From contig JACQXA010000004.1 of the NCBI GenBank assembly GCA_016208975.1, forward strand, positions 869,015 through 933,014: a stretch of 64,000 bases of DNA, read 5' to 3'. The stretch comes from Nitrospinota bacterium (GTDB taxonomy: Bacteria > Nitrospinota_A > UBA7883 > JACRLM01). Made by a program: the position numbers and the translations under genes. Under the pieces are notes generated by a model. It ran no database searches. It saw nothing but the letters and a program-made list of their open reading frames with translations, and was not told the origin of the DNA. Shown here in pieces: positions 1-9,863 of this stretch (position 1 is the first letter of the stretch; every line of letters begins with the position of its first letter).

Positions 1-25
1 TTTTGGCCAAGCCACCCCCGTTATG

Positions 26-54
26 CTGATAAAATGACCTGTTTGATTTATCAG
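26..54. promoter_or_regulatory. inverted repeat upstream of yqeY
   Basis: CTGATAAA (26-33) and TTTATCAG (47-54) form an 8-bp inverted repeat with a 13-base gap, 29 bases before the yqeY start. It could be an operator or a leader hairpin. There is no further evidence for either. Confidence 0.25.
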
Positions 55-83
55 GTATATTTGAACCGTCACGGAGGCAAGGC

Positions 84-530
84 ATGACCATCAAGGAAAA
101 ACTGGCTGAAGACATGAAAACGGCCATGAAGGCCAAGGAAGCCGCCAGGCTTTCCACCATCAGGATGATAAACAGCGCCATTAAGAATAAAGAAATAGAC
201 GCGCGGCATCCCCTCTCCGACGAAGAGGTGGCCCAGGTGATTGCCACTGCGGTAAAGCAAAGGAAAGAGTCCATCGAGCAATTCGGCGCCGCCGGCCGGC
301 AAGACCTGGTGGAAAAAGAGCAGGCCGAGGTGGTTGTGCTGATGTCCTACATGCCCGCGCAGTTGACCGAGGACGAGGTGAAAGCGCTGGTTAAGGCCGC
401 CATAGCCGAAACCGGCGCCCAGGCTCCAAAAGACATGGGCGCGGTGATGAAGGCGCTGATGCCCAAGACCAAGGGGAAAGCCGACGGGGCGATGGTAAAC
501 CGGCTGGTAAAAGAAGCCCTGGGCGGCTGA
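84..530 (+). CDS. yqeY: GatB/YqeY domain-containing protein
   Basis: A 148-residue helical protein of the YqeY family, related to the C-terminal tRNA-interacting domain of the amidotransferase subunit GatB. The free-standing protein has no firmly established activity. Family-typical stretches are KEAARLSTIRMINSAIKN near residue 20 and a C-terminal half ending in VMKALMPKTKGKADGA. A Shine-Dalgarno (ACGGAGG) lies just ahead of the ATG. It is the first gene of the yqeY-dnaG-rpoD cluster; rpsU, the usual upstream partner, is not visible before it. Confidence 0.93.
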   Translation: MTIKEKLAEDMKTAMKAKEAARLSTIRMINSAIKNKEIDARHPLSDEEVAQVIATAVKQRKESIEQFGAAGRQDLVEKEQAEVVVLMSYMPAQLTEDEVKALVKAAIAETGAQAPKDMGAVMKALMPKTKGKADGAMVNRLVKEALGG

Positions 531-554
531 CCGCCCAGCCCCGGATAACCACAG

Positions 555-2330
555 ATGGCCACCATACCTGAGTCCGTCATAGAAGAGGTGCGTCGGCGCG
601 CCGAGATAGTGGAGGTGGTGTCCCATTACCTGCCGCTGAAAAAATCGGGCGCCAACTACCGCGCCCTATGCCCGTTCCACCAGGAGAAAAGCCCCTCGTT
701 CAACGTCAATCCGGCGAAACAGATTTTCCACTGTTTCGGATGCGGCGAGGGGGGGAACTCCATCACATTCGTAATGAAAAAAGAAGGTGTCACTTTCCCC
801 GAGGCGGTGCGGATTCTCGCGGACAGGTATGGCGTGGACATCCCCAAGGAAAAACGGGGCGGCGAGGGTGAGCTGGACGACGTTTACCGGGCGCTGGAAT
901 CAGCGGCGGAGTTCTATCACCAGCGTTTGCTGAACGAGAAACCTGGCGCGGCGGTAAACCAATACCTCCAGAAACGGGGGGTGGACCACGCCATGGTGAA
1001 TAAACTTCGGCTGGGTGTGGCGCCGGACGAATGGGACTCTCTCACCAGAAGCTTGATAAAACAGGGGTTCTCCACGCAAATCCTGGAAAAAGCCGGGCTG
1101 GCCCGCAAATCGGCACGGAATGAATTTATCGACCGGTTCCGGGCAAGGCTTATATTCCCTATATGCAGTCCCGGCGGAAGGCCGTTAGGATTCGCCGGTC
1201 GAACGCTGGGTGAAGATGCCGCTCAGGGGCCCAAATATCTCAACAGCCCAGAAACGCCGGTCTATCAGAAGAGCAAGATCCTGTACGGGTTCCATCTGGC
1301 CCGGGAGGCGGCACGGCGGGAGGGGTTTTTGTTCGTGGTGGAAGGGTATATGGACGCTTTGGCCCTGTACAAGGCCGGGGTGGAAAACTGCGTGGCCTGC
1401 GCGGGCACGGCCCTTACCCCCGGCCACGCCGAGCTTATCAAGAGGGTGTGCGACAAAGTAACCGCCCTTTTCGATTCGGACAAGGCGGGAGTGACCGCCG
1501 CAAAAAGGAGCGGGCCCATTTTGCTGGAACATGACCTGCGGGTGCGGGTGCTTGCCCTGGAGGGCTACAAAGACCCGGACGAATTTCTGGCCAACCGGAG
1601 CGCGGAGGATTTTTTAAACCTTGCGGCAAAGGCGCCCACCTTCCACGAGTACATGATAAACACGGCCATTAGTGATGTGGACATCACCGACACTGAATCC
1701 AAATTCGCCGTGATCCGGGAAATAATCCCCCACATCCGCAAGATAAAGGACGAAATAGAACGCGCCCATTACGCCCAGCTTTTAGCGGAACGGACCGGGA
1801 CCGACGTGAAGGCGGTTCTTAAAACCGCCGCCAAACCCGCCCAGGAACATGGAGAGGCCAAACCTGCCGGGCCTAAAACCGGCGCAAGCGCATCACGGCA
1901 AAAACCGCTAGCCGCCCACCGGGCGGAACGGGTCCTGCTGGCGGCGCTTATATCCAATCCATCATATCTGGACACGATAGCCGCAGACCTGGCCCCGGAA
2001 GAGTTTTCAGACCCGGACCTGCGGAAGATATTCGAGGCGGCGCTGGACGCCAAAAACAGAGGCGCCCATACCTCCGCCGACATCATCCATTATGTGGAGG
2101 ACGAGGAGGTTCGCCGGGCCATTACCTCCCTGGCGTCGGACAGGGGCGTGATAGACGAGGAGGAAGCGGAAAACTCGGCCCGGGATTGCATGGGCAGAAT
2201 GAGGCGGCGAGGTGTGGACCGGCGCCAGGAGCTGGAGAAGGTCAAAGAGGCTGAAAAAACCGGGGATACGGAGAGCGCGCAAAAAGCTCAAAAAAAGTAT
2301 TTTGATATAAGGAAAAATGGTTTAAGCTAA
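555..2330 (+). CDS. dnaG: DNA primase
   Basis: Primase that lays down RNA primers for lagging-strand replication. The N-terminal CHC2 zinc finger uses C39, H42, C60 and C63. The Toprim catalytic core follows, with its glutamate in VVEGYMD near residue 263 and the DSDKAG metal-binding motif near 307. The C-terminal third, after a Pro/Ala-rich linker around residues 435-455, fits the DnaB-helicase-binding domain. The length of 591 residues is normal. It lies 24 bases after yqeY and 38 before rpoD, the classic macromolecular synthesis arrangement. The start has only a weak ribosome-binding site, so translation may depend on upstream reading. Confidence 0.98.
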   Translation: MATIPESVIEEVRRRAEIVEVVSHYLPLKKSGANYRALCPFHQEKSPSFNVNPAKQIFHCFGCGEGGNSITFVMKKEGVTFPEAVRILADRYGVDIPKEKRGGEGELDDVYRALESAAEFYHQRLLNEKPGAAVNQYLQKRGVDHAMVNKLRLGVAPDEWDSLTRSLIKQGFSTQILEKAGLARKSARNEFIDRFRARLIFPICSPGGRPLGFAGRTLGEDAAQGPKYLNSPETPVYQKSKILYGFHLAREAARREGFLFVVEGYMDALALYKAGVENCVACAGTALTPGHAELIKRVCDKVTALFDSDKAGVTAAKRSGPILLEHDLRVRVLALEGYKDPDEFLANRSAEDFLNLAAKAPTFHEYMINTAISDVDITDTESKFAVIREIIPHIRKIKDEIERAHYAQLLAERTGTDVKAVLKTAAKPAQEHGEAKPAGPKTGASASRQKPLAAHRAERVLLAALISNPSYLDTIAADLAPEEFSDPDLRKIFEAALDAKNRGAHTSADIIHYVEDEEVRRAITSLASDRGVIDEEEAENSARDCMGRMRRRGVDRRQELEKVKEAEKTGDTESAQKAQKKYFDIRKNGLS

Positions 2331-2368
2331 ACAATTCGTGTTTCTTTGGGTTGGATGGAGATTGGCGG

Positions 2369-4117
2369 ATGGCAAAGCCCTCTAAAATAGCTACGCTGGA
2401 CAAGCTTATAGCCCGCGGCAAAGAGAAGGGTTTTTTAACATACGAGGAACTGAACGACTCGTTACCCGATGAGGCCATAGCGCCAGATCAGATAGAAGGC
2501 ATAATGAGCCGTTTCGATGAGTTGGGCATAGACATTGTCGAGCCCGCTGAAGAAGAGGAACGGGCGCCTGCAAAAAAAGCGGGGGCCGATTTTCTGGACC
2601 GGGCTGGCCCCGCCGAGGGCAATGGCGAGGTAGAGGAGGGTTTCACCTCCTCGGAAGACCCCGTCCGCATGTACCTCAAGGAGATGGGTTCCATTTCCCT
2701 GCTCACCCGCGAGGGTGAGGTGGAGATAGCCAAGCGCATCGAAGAGGGCCAGAACGAGGTGATCAACGCTGTCATCAACTGCCCCATCACCATAAACGAG
2801 ATCGTCAGCCTGGCCGACCAGGTGAAGAAAGAGGAAATTTCCCTCCAAAGTTTCGTCAACTGGGATGAGCCCGCCGAGGAAACCGCCGCTTCCGGCGCAA
2901 AGCTGAAGGCGGAGCTGAAAAGGGTGATGAACCTGGCCCGCCAGCTTAAAGTGGCTGGCGCCAAGCATGTGGAAGTAAAACGCAAGCTTGGGCTGAAAAA
3001 AAATACCGTAAAAGAGCGGGAAAAGCTTGCCAAAGAAGAGGCCAAGCTTAGAAAACAGGTGGCCGAGATAATTAAGGACATCAAGCTGGAAACCTCCCGG
3101 ATGGATGACATAATCCATAAAATCAACGGGTTCGGCAGGAAATGCGCCGACAGCGAAAGGTCCATCCGCAACGCCGAAGAGGGGCTGGGTTTAAGGGAGC
3201 CCCGCCGGGTGGAGGTTGTCCGCAAGGGTGGCTCCCGCAAAAAACCGGTTTCAGCCGAACGTAAGGCGGAACTGGAGCAGGCCATAAAAGAAGCCCGGAA
3301 AGACCTGAAAAAAGTGGAAGCCGAGGCGGAGATGAGCGTGGAGGAGTTAAAATCCACCATCAACGCCATCAGCCGGGGCCATATTAAGGAGCGGGGCGCA
3401 AAGAAAGAGCTGGCCGAGGCCAATCTGAGGTTGGTGGTTTCCATCGCCAAAAAATACACCAACCGGGGCTTGCAGTTTCTGGACCTTATCCAGGAAGGCA
3501 ACATCGGCCTTATGAAGGCTGTGGACAAGTTTGAGTACCGGCGCGGTTACAAGTTCTCCACCTACGCCACATGGTGGATACGGCAGGCCATTACCAGGGC
3601 CATCGCCGACCAGGCGCGCACCATCCGCATCCCGGTGCACATGATAGAGACTATCAACAAGCTCATCCGCACGTCGCGCCAGCTGGTTCAGCAGATCGGC
3701 CGGGAACCTACTCCCGAAGAGATCGCCGAGAAGATGAACATGCCGGTGGACAAGGTGCGCAAGGTGCTGAAGATAGCCAAGGAGCCCATCTCGCTGGAGA
3801 CTCCCATCGGCGAGGAGGAAGACAGCCATCTGGGAGATTTCATCGAAGACAAAAAGGTGGTAAGCCCCATAGAGTCTGTCATCCGCACGGATCTAAAAGA
3901 CCAGACGGCCTTGGTCCTTTCCACTCTGGGAAGCCGCGAGGAGAAGGTTATCCGCAAGCGGTTCGGCATCGGGATGGATTCCGAGCACACGCTCGAAGAG
4001 GTTGGCCAGGACTTTGAAGTGACCAGGGAACGCATCCGCCAGATAGAAGCCAAGGCGTTGCGCAAACTGCGCCACCCCAGCAGGAGCAAGAAGCTCCGCT
4101 CTTTCGTGGAGAGCTAA
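2369..4117 (+). CDS. rpoD: RNA polymerase primary sigma factor
   Basis: Housekeeping sigma-70, about 582 residues. Region 1.1 is at the N-terminus, region 1.2 is at [14 protein letters not shown], and a charged non-conserved segment of about 200 residues follows. Regions 2.1-2.4 ([13 protein letters not shown] through [14 protein letters not shown]) recognise the -10 element, and region 4.2 at the C-terminus ([18 protein letters not shown]) recognises the -35 element. I start it at the ATG at 2369 because GGATGGAG (2353-2360) is a well-placed ribosome-binding site; a TTG at 2351 would add six residues. A short palindrome TAAACCCGGCGGGTTTA follows the stop and may help termination before the tRNA. 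Confidence 0.98.
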   Translation: MAKPSKIATLDKLIARGKEKGFLTYEELNDSLPDEAIAPDQIEGIMSRFDELGIDIVEPAEEEERAPAKKAGADFLDRAGPAEGNGEVEEGFTSSEDPVRMYLKEMGSISLLTREGEVEIAKRIEEGQNEVINAVINCPITINEIVSLADQVKKEEISLQSFVNWDEPAEETAASGAKLKAELKRVMNLARQLKVAGAKHVEVKRKLGLKKNTVKEREKLAKEEAKLRKQVAEIIKDIKLETSRMDDIIHKINGFGRKCADSERSIRNAEEGLGLREPRRVEVVRKGGSRKKPVSAERKAELEQAIKEARKDLKKVEAEAEMSVEELKSTINAISRGHIKERGAKKELAEANLRLVVSIAKKYTNRGLQFLDLIQEGNIGLMKAVDKFEYRRGYKFSTYATWWIRQAITRAIADQARTIRIPVHMIETINKLIRTSRQLVQQIGREPTPEEIAEKMNMPVDKVRKVLKIAKEPISLETPIGEEEDSHLGDFIEDKKVVSPIESVIRTDLKDQTALVLSTLGSREEKVIRKRFGIGMDSEHTLEEVGQDFEVTRERIRQIEAKALRKLRHPSRSKKLRSFVES

Positions 4118-4185
4118 ACCCGGCGGGTTTATAATCTCCACAGGAAGGCTCCGGCTTTCCCCTCAATCATGTAGAATCAACGTGG

Positions 4186-4262
4186 GGGCCTATAGCTCAA
4201 TTGGTTAGAGCTTCCGGCTCATAACCGGGAGGTTCCAGGTTCAAGTCCTGGTGGGCCCACCA
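4186..4262 (+). tRNA. tRNA with CAU anticodon (Ile2 or elongator Met)
   Basis: A complete 77-base cloverleaf with encoded CCA. The acceptor 4186-4192 pairs with 4252-4258 (one G-U), the D stem is GCTC/GAGC, the anticodon stem is TCCGG/CCGGG, the loop is CTCATAA with anticodon CAT at 4220-4222, and the T stem is CCAGG/CCTGG. The paired first base (G1-C72) rules out initiator tRNA. The GGCTCATAACC context and GGGCCTA acceptor look more like the lysidine-modified tRNA-Ile (AUA reader) than elongator Met, but sequence alone does not settle it. Confidence 0.97.
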
Positions 4263-4362
4263 TTTCCCCCTTTTCCCGTTAACAAAACCCCCTTTGAATG
4301 TGGCGGAAACCACGCCGGATGGTCTATCATTATTGTTTTGTGTTTGCGGGAGTTATTGGACA

Positions 4363-5100
4363 ATGCGGATTCTGCCGGCCATAGACCTTATGGACGGGAA
4401 GGTTGTGCGCCTGACCAAGGGGGATTTCGCCCGGAAAACGGTATATTCGGACAACCCCGCCCAGTTCGCCAAAAAATGGGCCGACACGGGCGCCGATGCA
4501 CTCCACCTGGTGGACCTGGACGGCGCCAAGGCCGGCCATCCGGTGAACCGCGAGGCGATAAAGGCCATCATAGACGCCATAGACATCCCGGTGGAGATAG
4601 GCGGTGGAATCCGTTCAGTGGAAACCGTAACCGAATATCTGGACCTGGGCATAAGCCAGGTTATCCTTGGCACAGCCGCCATTGAAAACCCGGAACTGGT
4701 GCTGGCCGCCGCCGACCTGTACCCGGACCGGATTCTGGTGGGCATAGACGTGAAAGACGGCAAACCCGCAACCAAAGGCTGGCTGGAAACAGCCCCGCTG
4801 GACCCGGTGGAACTTACGGAAAAATTCGCCGCCATGGGCGCCGCCGGGGTTATTTATACAGACATCTCGCGGGATGGGGCCATGGCCGGAGCCAACATTG
4901 AAGGGCTGAAAAGATTCGCCGGGGCCGTGGACATTCCCGTAACGGCCTCAGGCGGGGTGACGAATATGGACGACGTTAAAGCCATCCTGGAGCTGGCGCC
5001 TTTCGGCGTTTCCGCCATGATAATCGGCAAGGCCATTTACGAGGGGACGCTGGATTTGCACGAGGCTGTGAAAGCCGCGCAAACGGGCGCCAAACGGTAA
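4363..5100 (+). CDS. hisA: ProFAR isomerase (HisA)
   Basis: Phosphoribosylformimino-5-aminoimidazole carboxamide ribotide isomerase, fourth step of histidine synthesis, a TIM barrel of about 245 residues. The first catalytic aspartate is D8 in LPAIDLMDG, the second lies in VGIDVKDG near residue 128, and two phosphate-binding glycine stretches are present (GGGIRS and ASGGV). The start at 4363 (GGAG ribosome-binding site at about 4349) fits the conserved N-terminus; an upstream in-frame extension is not conserved-looking. Its stop overlaps the hisF start (TAATG), implying translational coupling. Confidence 0.97.
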   Translation: MRILPAIDLMDGKVVRLTKGDFARKTVYSDNPAQFAKKWADTGADALHLVDLDGAKAGHPVNREAIKAIIDAIDIPVEIGGGIRSVETVTEYLDLGISQVILGTAAIENPELVLAAADLYPDRILVGIDVKDGKPATKGWLETAPLDPVELTEKFAAMGAAGVIYTDISRDGAMAGANIEGLKRFAGAVDIPVTASGGVTNMDDVKAILELAPFGVSAMIIGKAIYEGTLDLHEAVKAAQTGAKR

Positions 5101-5873
5101 TGACACTAAAGAAACGGATAATCCCCTGCCTGGACGTGAAAGGGGGCCGCGTTGTGAAAGGGGTGCAATTCGTAAACCTGCGCGACGCGGGCGACCCGGT
5201 GGAGATAGCCGCCATGTACGACCGGCAAGGGGCCGACGAGCTGACGTTTCTGGACATCACCGCCTCCCACGAGGAGCGGAACATTATTCTGGACGTGGTG
5301 GCCCGCACCGCCGAGCAGGTGTTCATGCCCCTCACCGTGGGCGGCGGGGTGAGGACTCAGGAGGACATCCACAACCTGTTGCGCGCCGGGGCCGACAAGG
5401 TGGGGATAAACACGGCGGCGGTGAAAGACCCGGATTTTGTCCGCCAGGCGGCGGAACGGTTCGGAAGCCAATGCATCGTGGTGGCCATTGACGCCAAGCG
5501 GAAAGAAGGAGGCGGATGGGAGGTGTTCACCCACGGCGGCAGGACGCCCACCGGGCTGGACGCGGTGGAATGGGCCGTGCGGATGGAGCGGATGGGGGCC
5601 GGTGAGATACTGCTGACCTCAATGGACGCTGACGGCTCCAAAGAGGGGTACGACCTGGAGTTGACCCGCGCCGTGAGCCGCGCAGTCACCATCCCGGTGA
5701 TAGCTTCTGGCGGGGTGGGCACTCTTGAGCACCTTTACGAAGGGCTTACATACGGCGAGGCGGACGCGGCGCTGGCCGCCTCCATATTCCATTTCCGTGA
5801 ACATACCATAGGCGAGGCCAAACGTTACCTGAGCGAGAGGGGCGTTTGCGTCCGGCTGGAGGGGGAACAATGA
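5100..5873 (+). CDS. hisF: imidazole glycerol phosphate synthase cyclase subunit
   Basis: HisF TIM barrel, 257 residues, which uses ammonia delivered by HisH to close the imidazole ring, giving IGP and AICAR. The catalytic aspartates are D12 in IPCLDVKGG and the one in VVAIDAKRK near residue 130. The phosphate-binding motifs GGGVRT and ASGGVG are present. It overlaps hisA by one base and hisE by four, so the three genes form one unit. HisH, the glutaminase partner, is not in this window. Confidence 0.98.
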   Translation: MTLKKRIIPCLDVKGGRVVKGVQFVNLRDAGDPVEIAAMYDRQGADELTFLDITASHEERNIILDVVARTAEQVFMPLTVGGGVRTQEDIHNLLRAGADKVGINTAAVKDPDFVRQAAERFGSQCIVVAIDAKRKEGGGWEVFTHGGRTPTGLDAVEWAVRMERMGAGEILLTSMDADGSKEGYDLELTRAVSRAVTIPVIASGGVGTLEHLYEGLTYGEADAALAASIFHFREHTIGEAKRYLSERGVCVRLEGEQ

Positions 5874-6181
5874 GCGAAGAGATATTGAGGAAGATTTACT
5901 CCGTGGCCCAGGAGCGCAAAAAGGCCGACCCTGAAAGCTCCTACGTCGCCAAGCTTTACTCCAAAGGGGAAGACAAGGTTTTGGAGAAAGTTGGCGAAGA
6001 GGCCATAGAGGTTATCCTGGCCGTAAAAACCGGGGACCGGGGGCAGATAATATATGAAACGGCGGACTTGTGGTTCCACTCCATCCTCGCCCTGGCGTTG
6101 AAAGACGTAACCGTTGACGATGTGTTGAACGAGCTTTCCGGCCGGTTCGGCAAGACCGGTATCAGGGAGAAAAAGGATTGA
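5870..6181 (+). CDS. hisE: phosphoribosyl-ATP pyrophosphatase
   Basis: HisE, 103 residues, hydrolyses PR-ATP to PR-AMP in the second step of histidine synthesis. It is an all-alpha MazG-like fold with the metal-binding glutamates in KVGEEAIEV and the ETADLWFH helix. The start is the ATG at 5870, which overlaps the hisF stop (ATGA) and sits behind a strong GGAGGGGG ribosome-binding site. HisI is not fused to it, so PR-AMP cyclohydrolase must be encoded elsewhere. Confidence 0.96.
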   Translation: MSEEILRKIYSVAQERKKADPESSYVAKLYSKGEDKVLEKVGEEAIEVILAVKTGDRGQIIYETADLWFHSILALALKDVTVDDVLNELSGRFGKTGIREKKD

Positions 6182-6185
6182 CCCC

Positions 6186-6674
6186 ATGGCCGCAGGAAAA
6201 GGCCACAAGGGGGGCAAGGAAAACAAGCCAGGCCTACCCAATATTCAAAACCGCCAGGCCCGGCATGAATACCACATACTGGAGTCTTTCGAGGCGGGCA
6301 TAGTCCTTTTGGGGTCGGAAATAAAATCGATCCGCGAGGGAAAGGTGAACATTGGCGACGCCTACGCCCGCATCATGAACGGCGAGGCGTGGATTATAGG
6401 GATGAACATACAACCCTACCGGAATATCAACACCTTCGACCCTTACGACCCCACGCGCACCCGCAAGTTGCTCCTGCGCCGCAAGCAGATCGAGAAACTG
6501 CACGCCGATACCCGGGAAAAAGGGCTTACGCTAATCCCTCTGAAAATATATTTCAAGAACGGCATGGCCAAGATGGAGTTGGGGCTGGGCAAGGGCAAAA
6601 AGCTCCATGACCGCCGCGAGGACATCAAGGAGCGGGACGCGAAACGGGAAATCCAGCGCGCCATGAAAAGGTGA
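6186..6674 (+). CDS. smpB: SsrA-binding protein SmpB
   Basis: SmpB binds tmRNA and brings it to stalled ribosomes for trans-translation. The 162-residue protein has a basic N-terminus, the conserved QNRQARHEYHI start of the OB barrel, the GSEIKSIREGKVNI core, and a basic C-terminal tail (KLHDRREDIKERDAKR) that enters the decoding centre. It follows hisE by four bases, so it is probably cotranscribed with the his genes. A palindrome GCGGTTT-A-AAACCGC (6689-6703) follows but has no T tract. Confidence 0.97.
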   Translation: MAAGKGHKGGKENKPGLPNIQNRQARHEYHILESFEAGIVLLGSEIKSIREGKVNIGDAYARIMNGEAWIIGMNIQPYRNINTFDPYDPTRTRKLLLRRKQIEKLHADTREKGLTLIPLKIYFKNGMAKMELGLGKGKKLHDRREDIKERDAKREIQRAMKR

Positions 6675-6773
6675 AACTGCGGAGCAGGGCGGTTTAAAAC
6701 CGCTATTAGATGATACAGGCTGGTGATAAACTATGCTGGTATTCAGGTTGGTCCAGGCATCATTGTTCCAGTA

Positions 6774-9700
6774 ATGAAAAAGTCACCCACACGGGCAAAT
6801 AGCGCGTTGAAAAAAGCCGGTCAAAAGGCCGCAACCAGCGGGAAACCCGGCCGCCCGGCCGCCGGGAAAAAAGCTCCCGCCCGCGCGGCGAAATCCGCGC
6901 CCGCCAGGAAAACGGCTCCCAAGGCGCCATCCGCCCCCAAAGGGAGAAAGAACGACAAATACCGGATCCTCCTGGAGAACGCCTCGGACGCCATCTTGCT
7001 TGCGGACATGGAGGGGAAATTAAAGGGGGCCAACAAGAAAGCCTGCCAGATGCTGGGCTATACCTCCCGTGAGATCGAGAAGCTCCATTTTACGGACATC
7101 CATCCTCCGGAAACCCTGGAACACGCCAAGAACAGTTTTAAGGAGATGGCGCAAACCGGTTTTGTCTATTACCACGACGGCTCGATATTGCGCAAAGACG
7201 GCCGCAGGCTTCCGGTGGACATCACCGCCACAATCGTTGAGATAGGCGGTGAGAAGGTAGCCCAGGGCATCTTCCGGGACGCAACCGTAAGGAAAGAAGC
7301 CGAACGGGCGCTGGCTGAAAGCGAGCGGAAGTTCCGGACATCCTTTGAAAACTCCACCATGGGCAAAGCCCTGGTATCGCTCAACGGCGAATTCATACAG
7401 GTCAATAATTCCTTCTGCTGGATGCTGGGTTATACCCGCCAGGAACTGGCCGGAAGGCTTTTCCAGGAATTCACCCATCCGGACGACCTTCCAGCCCACC
7501 TCAATTTCATAAGGAAAATAGTTGGGGGCCATCTGGAAAGCTACCAGCTGGAGAAACGTTTCACCCACAAGAGCGGCTCCACAATCTGGGTGATCCTTGG
7601 GGTATCAATGGTGATAGACCCCAACGGCGCGCCCGCAAGCCTGCTTTTCGAGGCGCAAGACATCACCCAATGGAAAGAATATGAGCTGGAACTGGAACGG
7701 CGCAAAAACCAGCTTGAAGACCTGACGCAGGAGCGGTCCGCCGAGGTGATGGAGATAAACGATCGCTTGATGCGCGAGAACGCCGGGCGGCGGGCGGTGG
7801 AGGAGGCCCTCCGCCGGAGCGAGGAGAGTCTGGCCATCGCCCAGAAAATAACCCACATCGGCAATTGGGACTGGGACATAAGCGCCAACACCCTGTTCTG
7901 GTCGGACGAGATATACAGGATATTCGGCCTGGAGCCCCAGGAGTTCGGCGCCAATTACGAGGCGTTCGTAAGCTACGTCCACCCGGAAGACCGGCATGTG
8001 GTGCAAAATGAAGTTGAAAAAGCGCTGGCCGACCCCACTGGCTACTATTTCGTGGAACACCGGGTGACGCGGCCCGGCGGGGAAATACGCCATGTCCGGG
8101 AAGAAGGGCAGGTGTTCCGGGACGCCGCTGGCGCTCCAACCCGCATGATCGGCACCGTGCATGACATCACCGAATGGAAAAAATACGAAGAGCGGCTGGT
8201 GCTGGCCACGAAAGTTTTCGAGAACGCCGCCGAGGGGGTGATGGTCACCAGCGACACGGGAATAATACAGTTCGTCAATCCGGCGTTCACATCCATCACC
8301 GGGTATGTGCCGGAGGAGGCCATCGGCCATCAGCCTAAGATCCTGCGGTCCGACAGGCACTCAAAAGACTTCTACGAGGATATGTGGAAAACCCTCACCC
8401 GGGAAGGCAAATGGCAGGGGGAGATATGGAACCGCCGCAAGGATGGGGAGCCTTACCCGGAATGGCTCACCATAACCTCCATCAAGGACAAGATGGGGCG
8501 CACCACCCAGTACGCCGCGGTTTTCTACGATATCACCGAGCTTAAACGGTCGCAGGAGCGCATAAAATACCAGGCCAACCACGACGCCCTTACGGGCCTG
8601 CCGAACCGGACGCTGTTCCACGACCGGCTGGCTGTGGCCATGGCCCATGCCCACCGGCACGAACGCAAGCTGGCGGTTTTGTTCATAGACCTGGACAACT
8701 TCAAGAACATCAACGACAGCCTGGGCCACGCTGTGGGGGATATTTTGCTCCAGAACATAGCCTCCCGCTTCGCCTTGTGCGCCCGGGAGGAAGACACCAT
8801 CGCCAGGATCGGCGGGGACGAGTTCGTTATCCTTTTGGAGGAGATAGAAAGCGAAGAGGCGCCGCTGAATGTTGCCCGGCGCATAATACAAACCGTTTCA
8901 GAGCCCATGTACATCCGTGGGCATGAGCTTTACGCCGGAGCCTCCATAGGCGTCACCATATATCCGGCGGACGGGGAAGACGCCGAAACCCTGCTGAAAA
9001 ACGCAGACACCGCCATGTACCGCGCCAAGGAGCGGGGCAAGAACAATTTCCAACTCTTTACACCATCCATGAACGAGAAGGTGGTGCGCAGGCTGGGGCT
9101 GGAGAACAGCCTTCGAAAGGCGCTGGACCGGGACGAGATGCGGGTTTTCTATCAGCCGAAGGTGGACGTGATCACAAGAAAACTCATCGGGGCCGAAGCG
9201 CTTCTGCGGTGGACGCCAGCCGGATCCAAGCCTGTGTCACCCATGGAGTTTATCCCCGTGGCCGAGGAGACGGGCCTTATAATCCGAATCGGTGAATGGG
9301 TCATGCGCGCCACCTGCGACAGGACCCGGCGATGGATGGACATGGGGTGGGACAGCTTGGTGGTCTCTGTCAACATTTCCGCCCGCCAGCTGGACCAAAG
9401 GGAATTTTTAGACTCTACCCGCGCCATTTTGGAAGAGACGGCCCTGCCGCCGAAAATGCTGGAGTTTGAGATAACCGAAAGCGCGGTGATGAGCAACATT
9501 AACCACGCCATAGACATAATGAACCGGGCCACGCAAATGGGCATAGGCGTGTCTATGGACGATTTCGGCACCGGCTATTCCAGCCTTAGCCAGCTTAAAA
9601 AATTGCCGTTGAACCAGCTGAAGATAGACAAGTCTTTCATCCACGACGTGCCGGAAGACAAGAACGCCGTGGCCATATCGCTGGCCATAATCTCCATGGC

Positions 9701-9863
9701 GCACAGCATGGGGATGAAAGTGGTGGCCGAAGGGGTGGAGACGGAAGAACAGCTCAATTTTTTAAAAGAGCACCGTTGCGACACCATACAGGGTTACTAT
9801 TTCGCCAAACCCATGCCAGCCGAGGAGTTCGAGGAGCTGTTGCGGCGCGGCGGCCAGTTTTAG
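6774..9863 (+). CDS. multi-PAS GGDEF-EAL cyclic-di-GMP protein
   Basis: About 1,030 residues with no transmembrane segment. In order: a Lys/Ala/Pro-rich basic tail of about 60 residues, two PAS domains, a coiled coil (about 325-365), two more PAS domains with PAC motifs, GGDEF (about 620-790) and EAL (about 800-1040). The diguanylate cyclase motif is intact (RIGGDEF) and is preceded at the right spacing by an RxxD inhibitory site (REED). The phosphodiesterase domain has EALLRW and DDFGTGYSSL. Both activities may therefore be live, set by PAS-sensed signals. A GTG at 6723 is an alternative start. The gene converges on, and overlaps by four bases, the next one. Confidence 0.93.
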   Translation: MKKSPTRANSALKKAGQKAATSGKPGRPAAGKKAPARAAKSAPARKTAPKAPSAPKGRKNDKYRILLENASDAILLADMEGKLKGANKKACQMLGYTSREIEKLHFTDIHPPETLEHAKNSFKEMAQTGFVYYHDGSILRKDGRRLPVDITATIVEIGGEKVAQGIFRDATVRKEAERALAESERKFRTSFENSTMGKALVSLNGEFIQVNNSFCWMLGYTRQELAGRLFQEFTHPDDLPAHLNFIRKIVGGHLESYQLEKRFTHKSGSTIWVILGVSMVIDPNGAPASLLFEAQDITQWKEYELELERRKNQLEDLTQERSAEVMEINDRLMRENAGRRAVEEALRRSEESLAIAQKITHIGNWDWDISANTLFWSDEIYRIFGLEPQEFGANYEAFVSYVHPEDRHVVQNEVEKALADPTGYYFVEHRVTRPGGEIRHVREEGQVFRDAAGAPTRMIGTVHDITEWKKYEERLVLATKVFENAAEGVMVTSDTGIIQFVNPAFTSITGYVPEEAIGHQPKILRSDRHSKDFYEDMWKTLTREGKWQGEIWNRRKDGEPYPEWLTITSIKDKMGRTTQYAAVFYDITELKRSQERIKYQANHDALTGLPNRTLFHDRLAVAMAHAHRHERKLAVLFIDLDNFKNINDSLGHAVGDILLQNIASRFALCAREEDTIARIGGDEFVILLEEIESEEAPLNVARRIIQTVSEPMYIRGHELYAGASIGVTIYPADGEDAETLLKNADTAMYRAKERGKNNFQLFTPSMNEKVVRRLGLENSLRKALDRDEMRVFYQPKVDVITRKLIGAEALLRWTPAGSKPVSPMEFIPVAEETGLIIRIGEWVMRATCDRTRRWMDMGWDSLVVSVNISARQLDQREFLDSTRAILEETALPPKMLEFEITESAVMSNINHAIDIMNRATQMGIGVSMDDFGTGYSSLSQLKKLPLNQLKIDKSFIHDVPEDKNAVAISLAIISMAHSMGMKVVAEGVETEEQLNFLKEHRCDTIQGYYFAKPMPAEEFEELLRRGGQF

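Noticed and set aside
2488-3528. 346-codon frame antisense to rpoD
   Set aside because: Opposite rpoD, Ser/Leu-rich low-complexity product, no ribosome-binding site; a shadow of GC-biased coding DNA.
4118-4140. Rho-independent terminator directly after rpoD
   Set aside because: The palindrome TAAACCCGGCGGGTTTA has a three-base loop at most and no T run, so the evidence is too weak to list.
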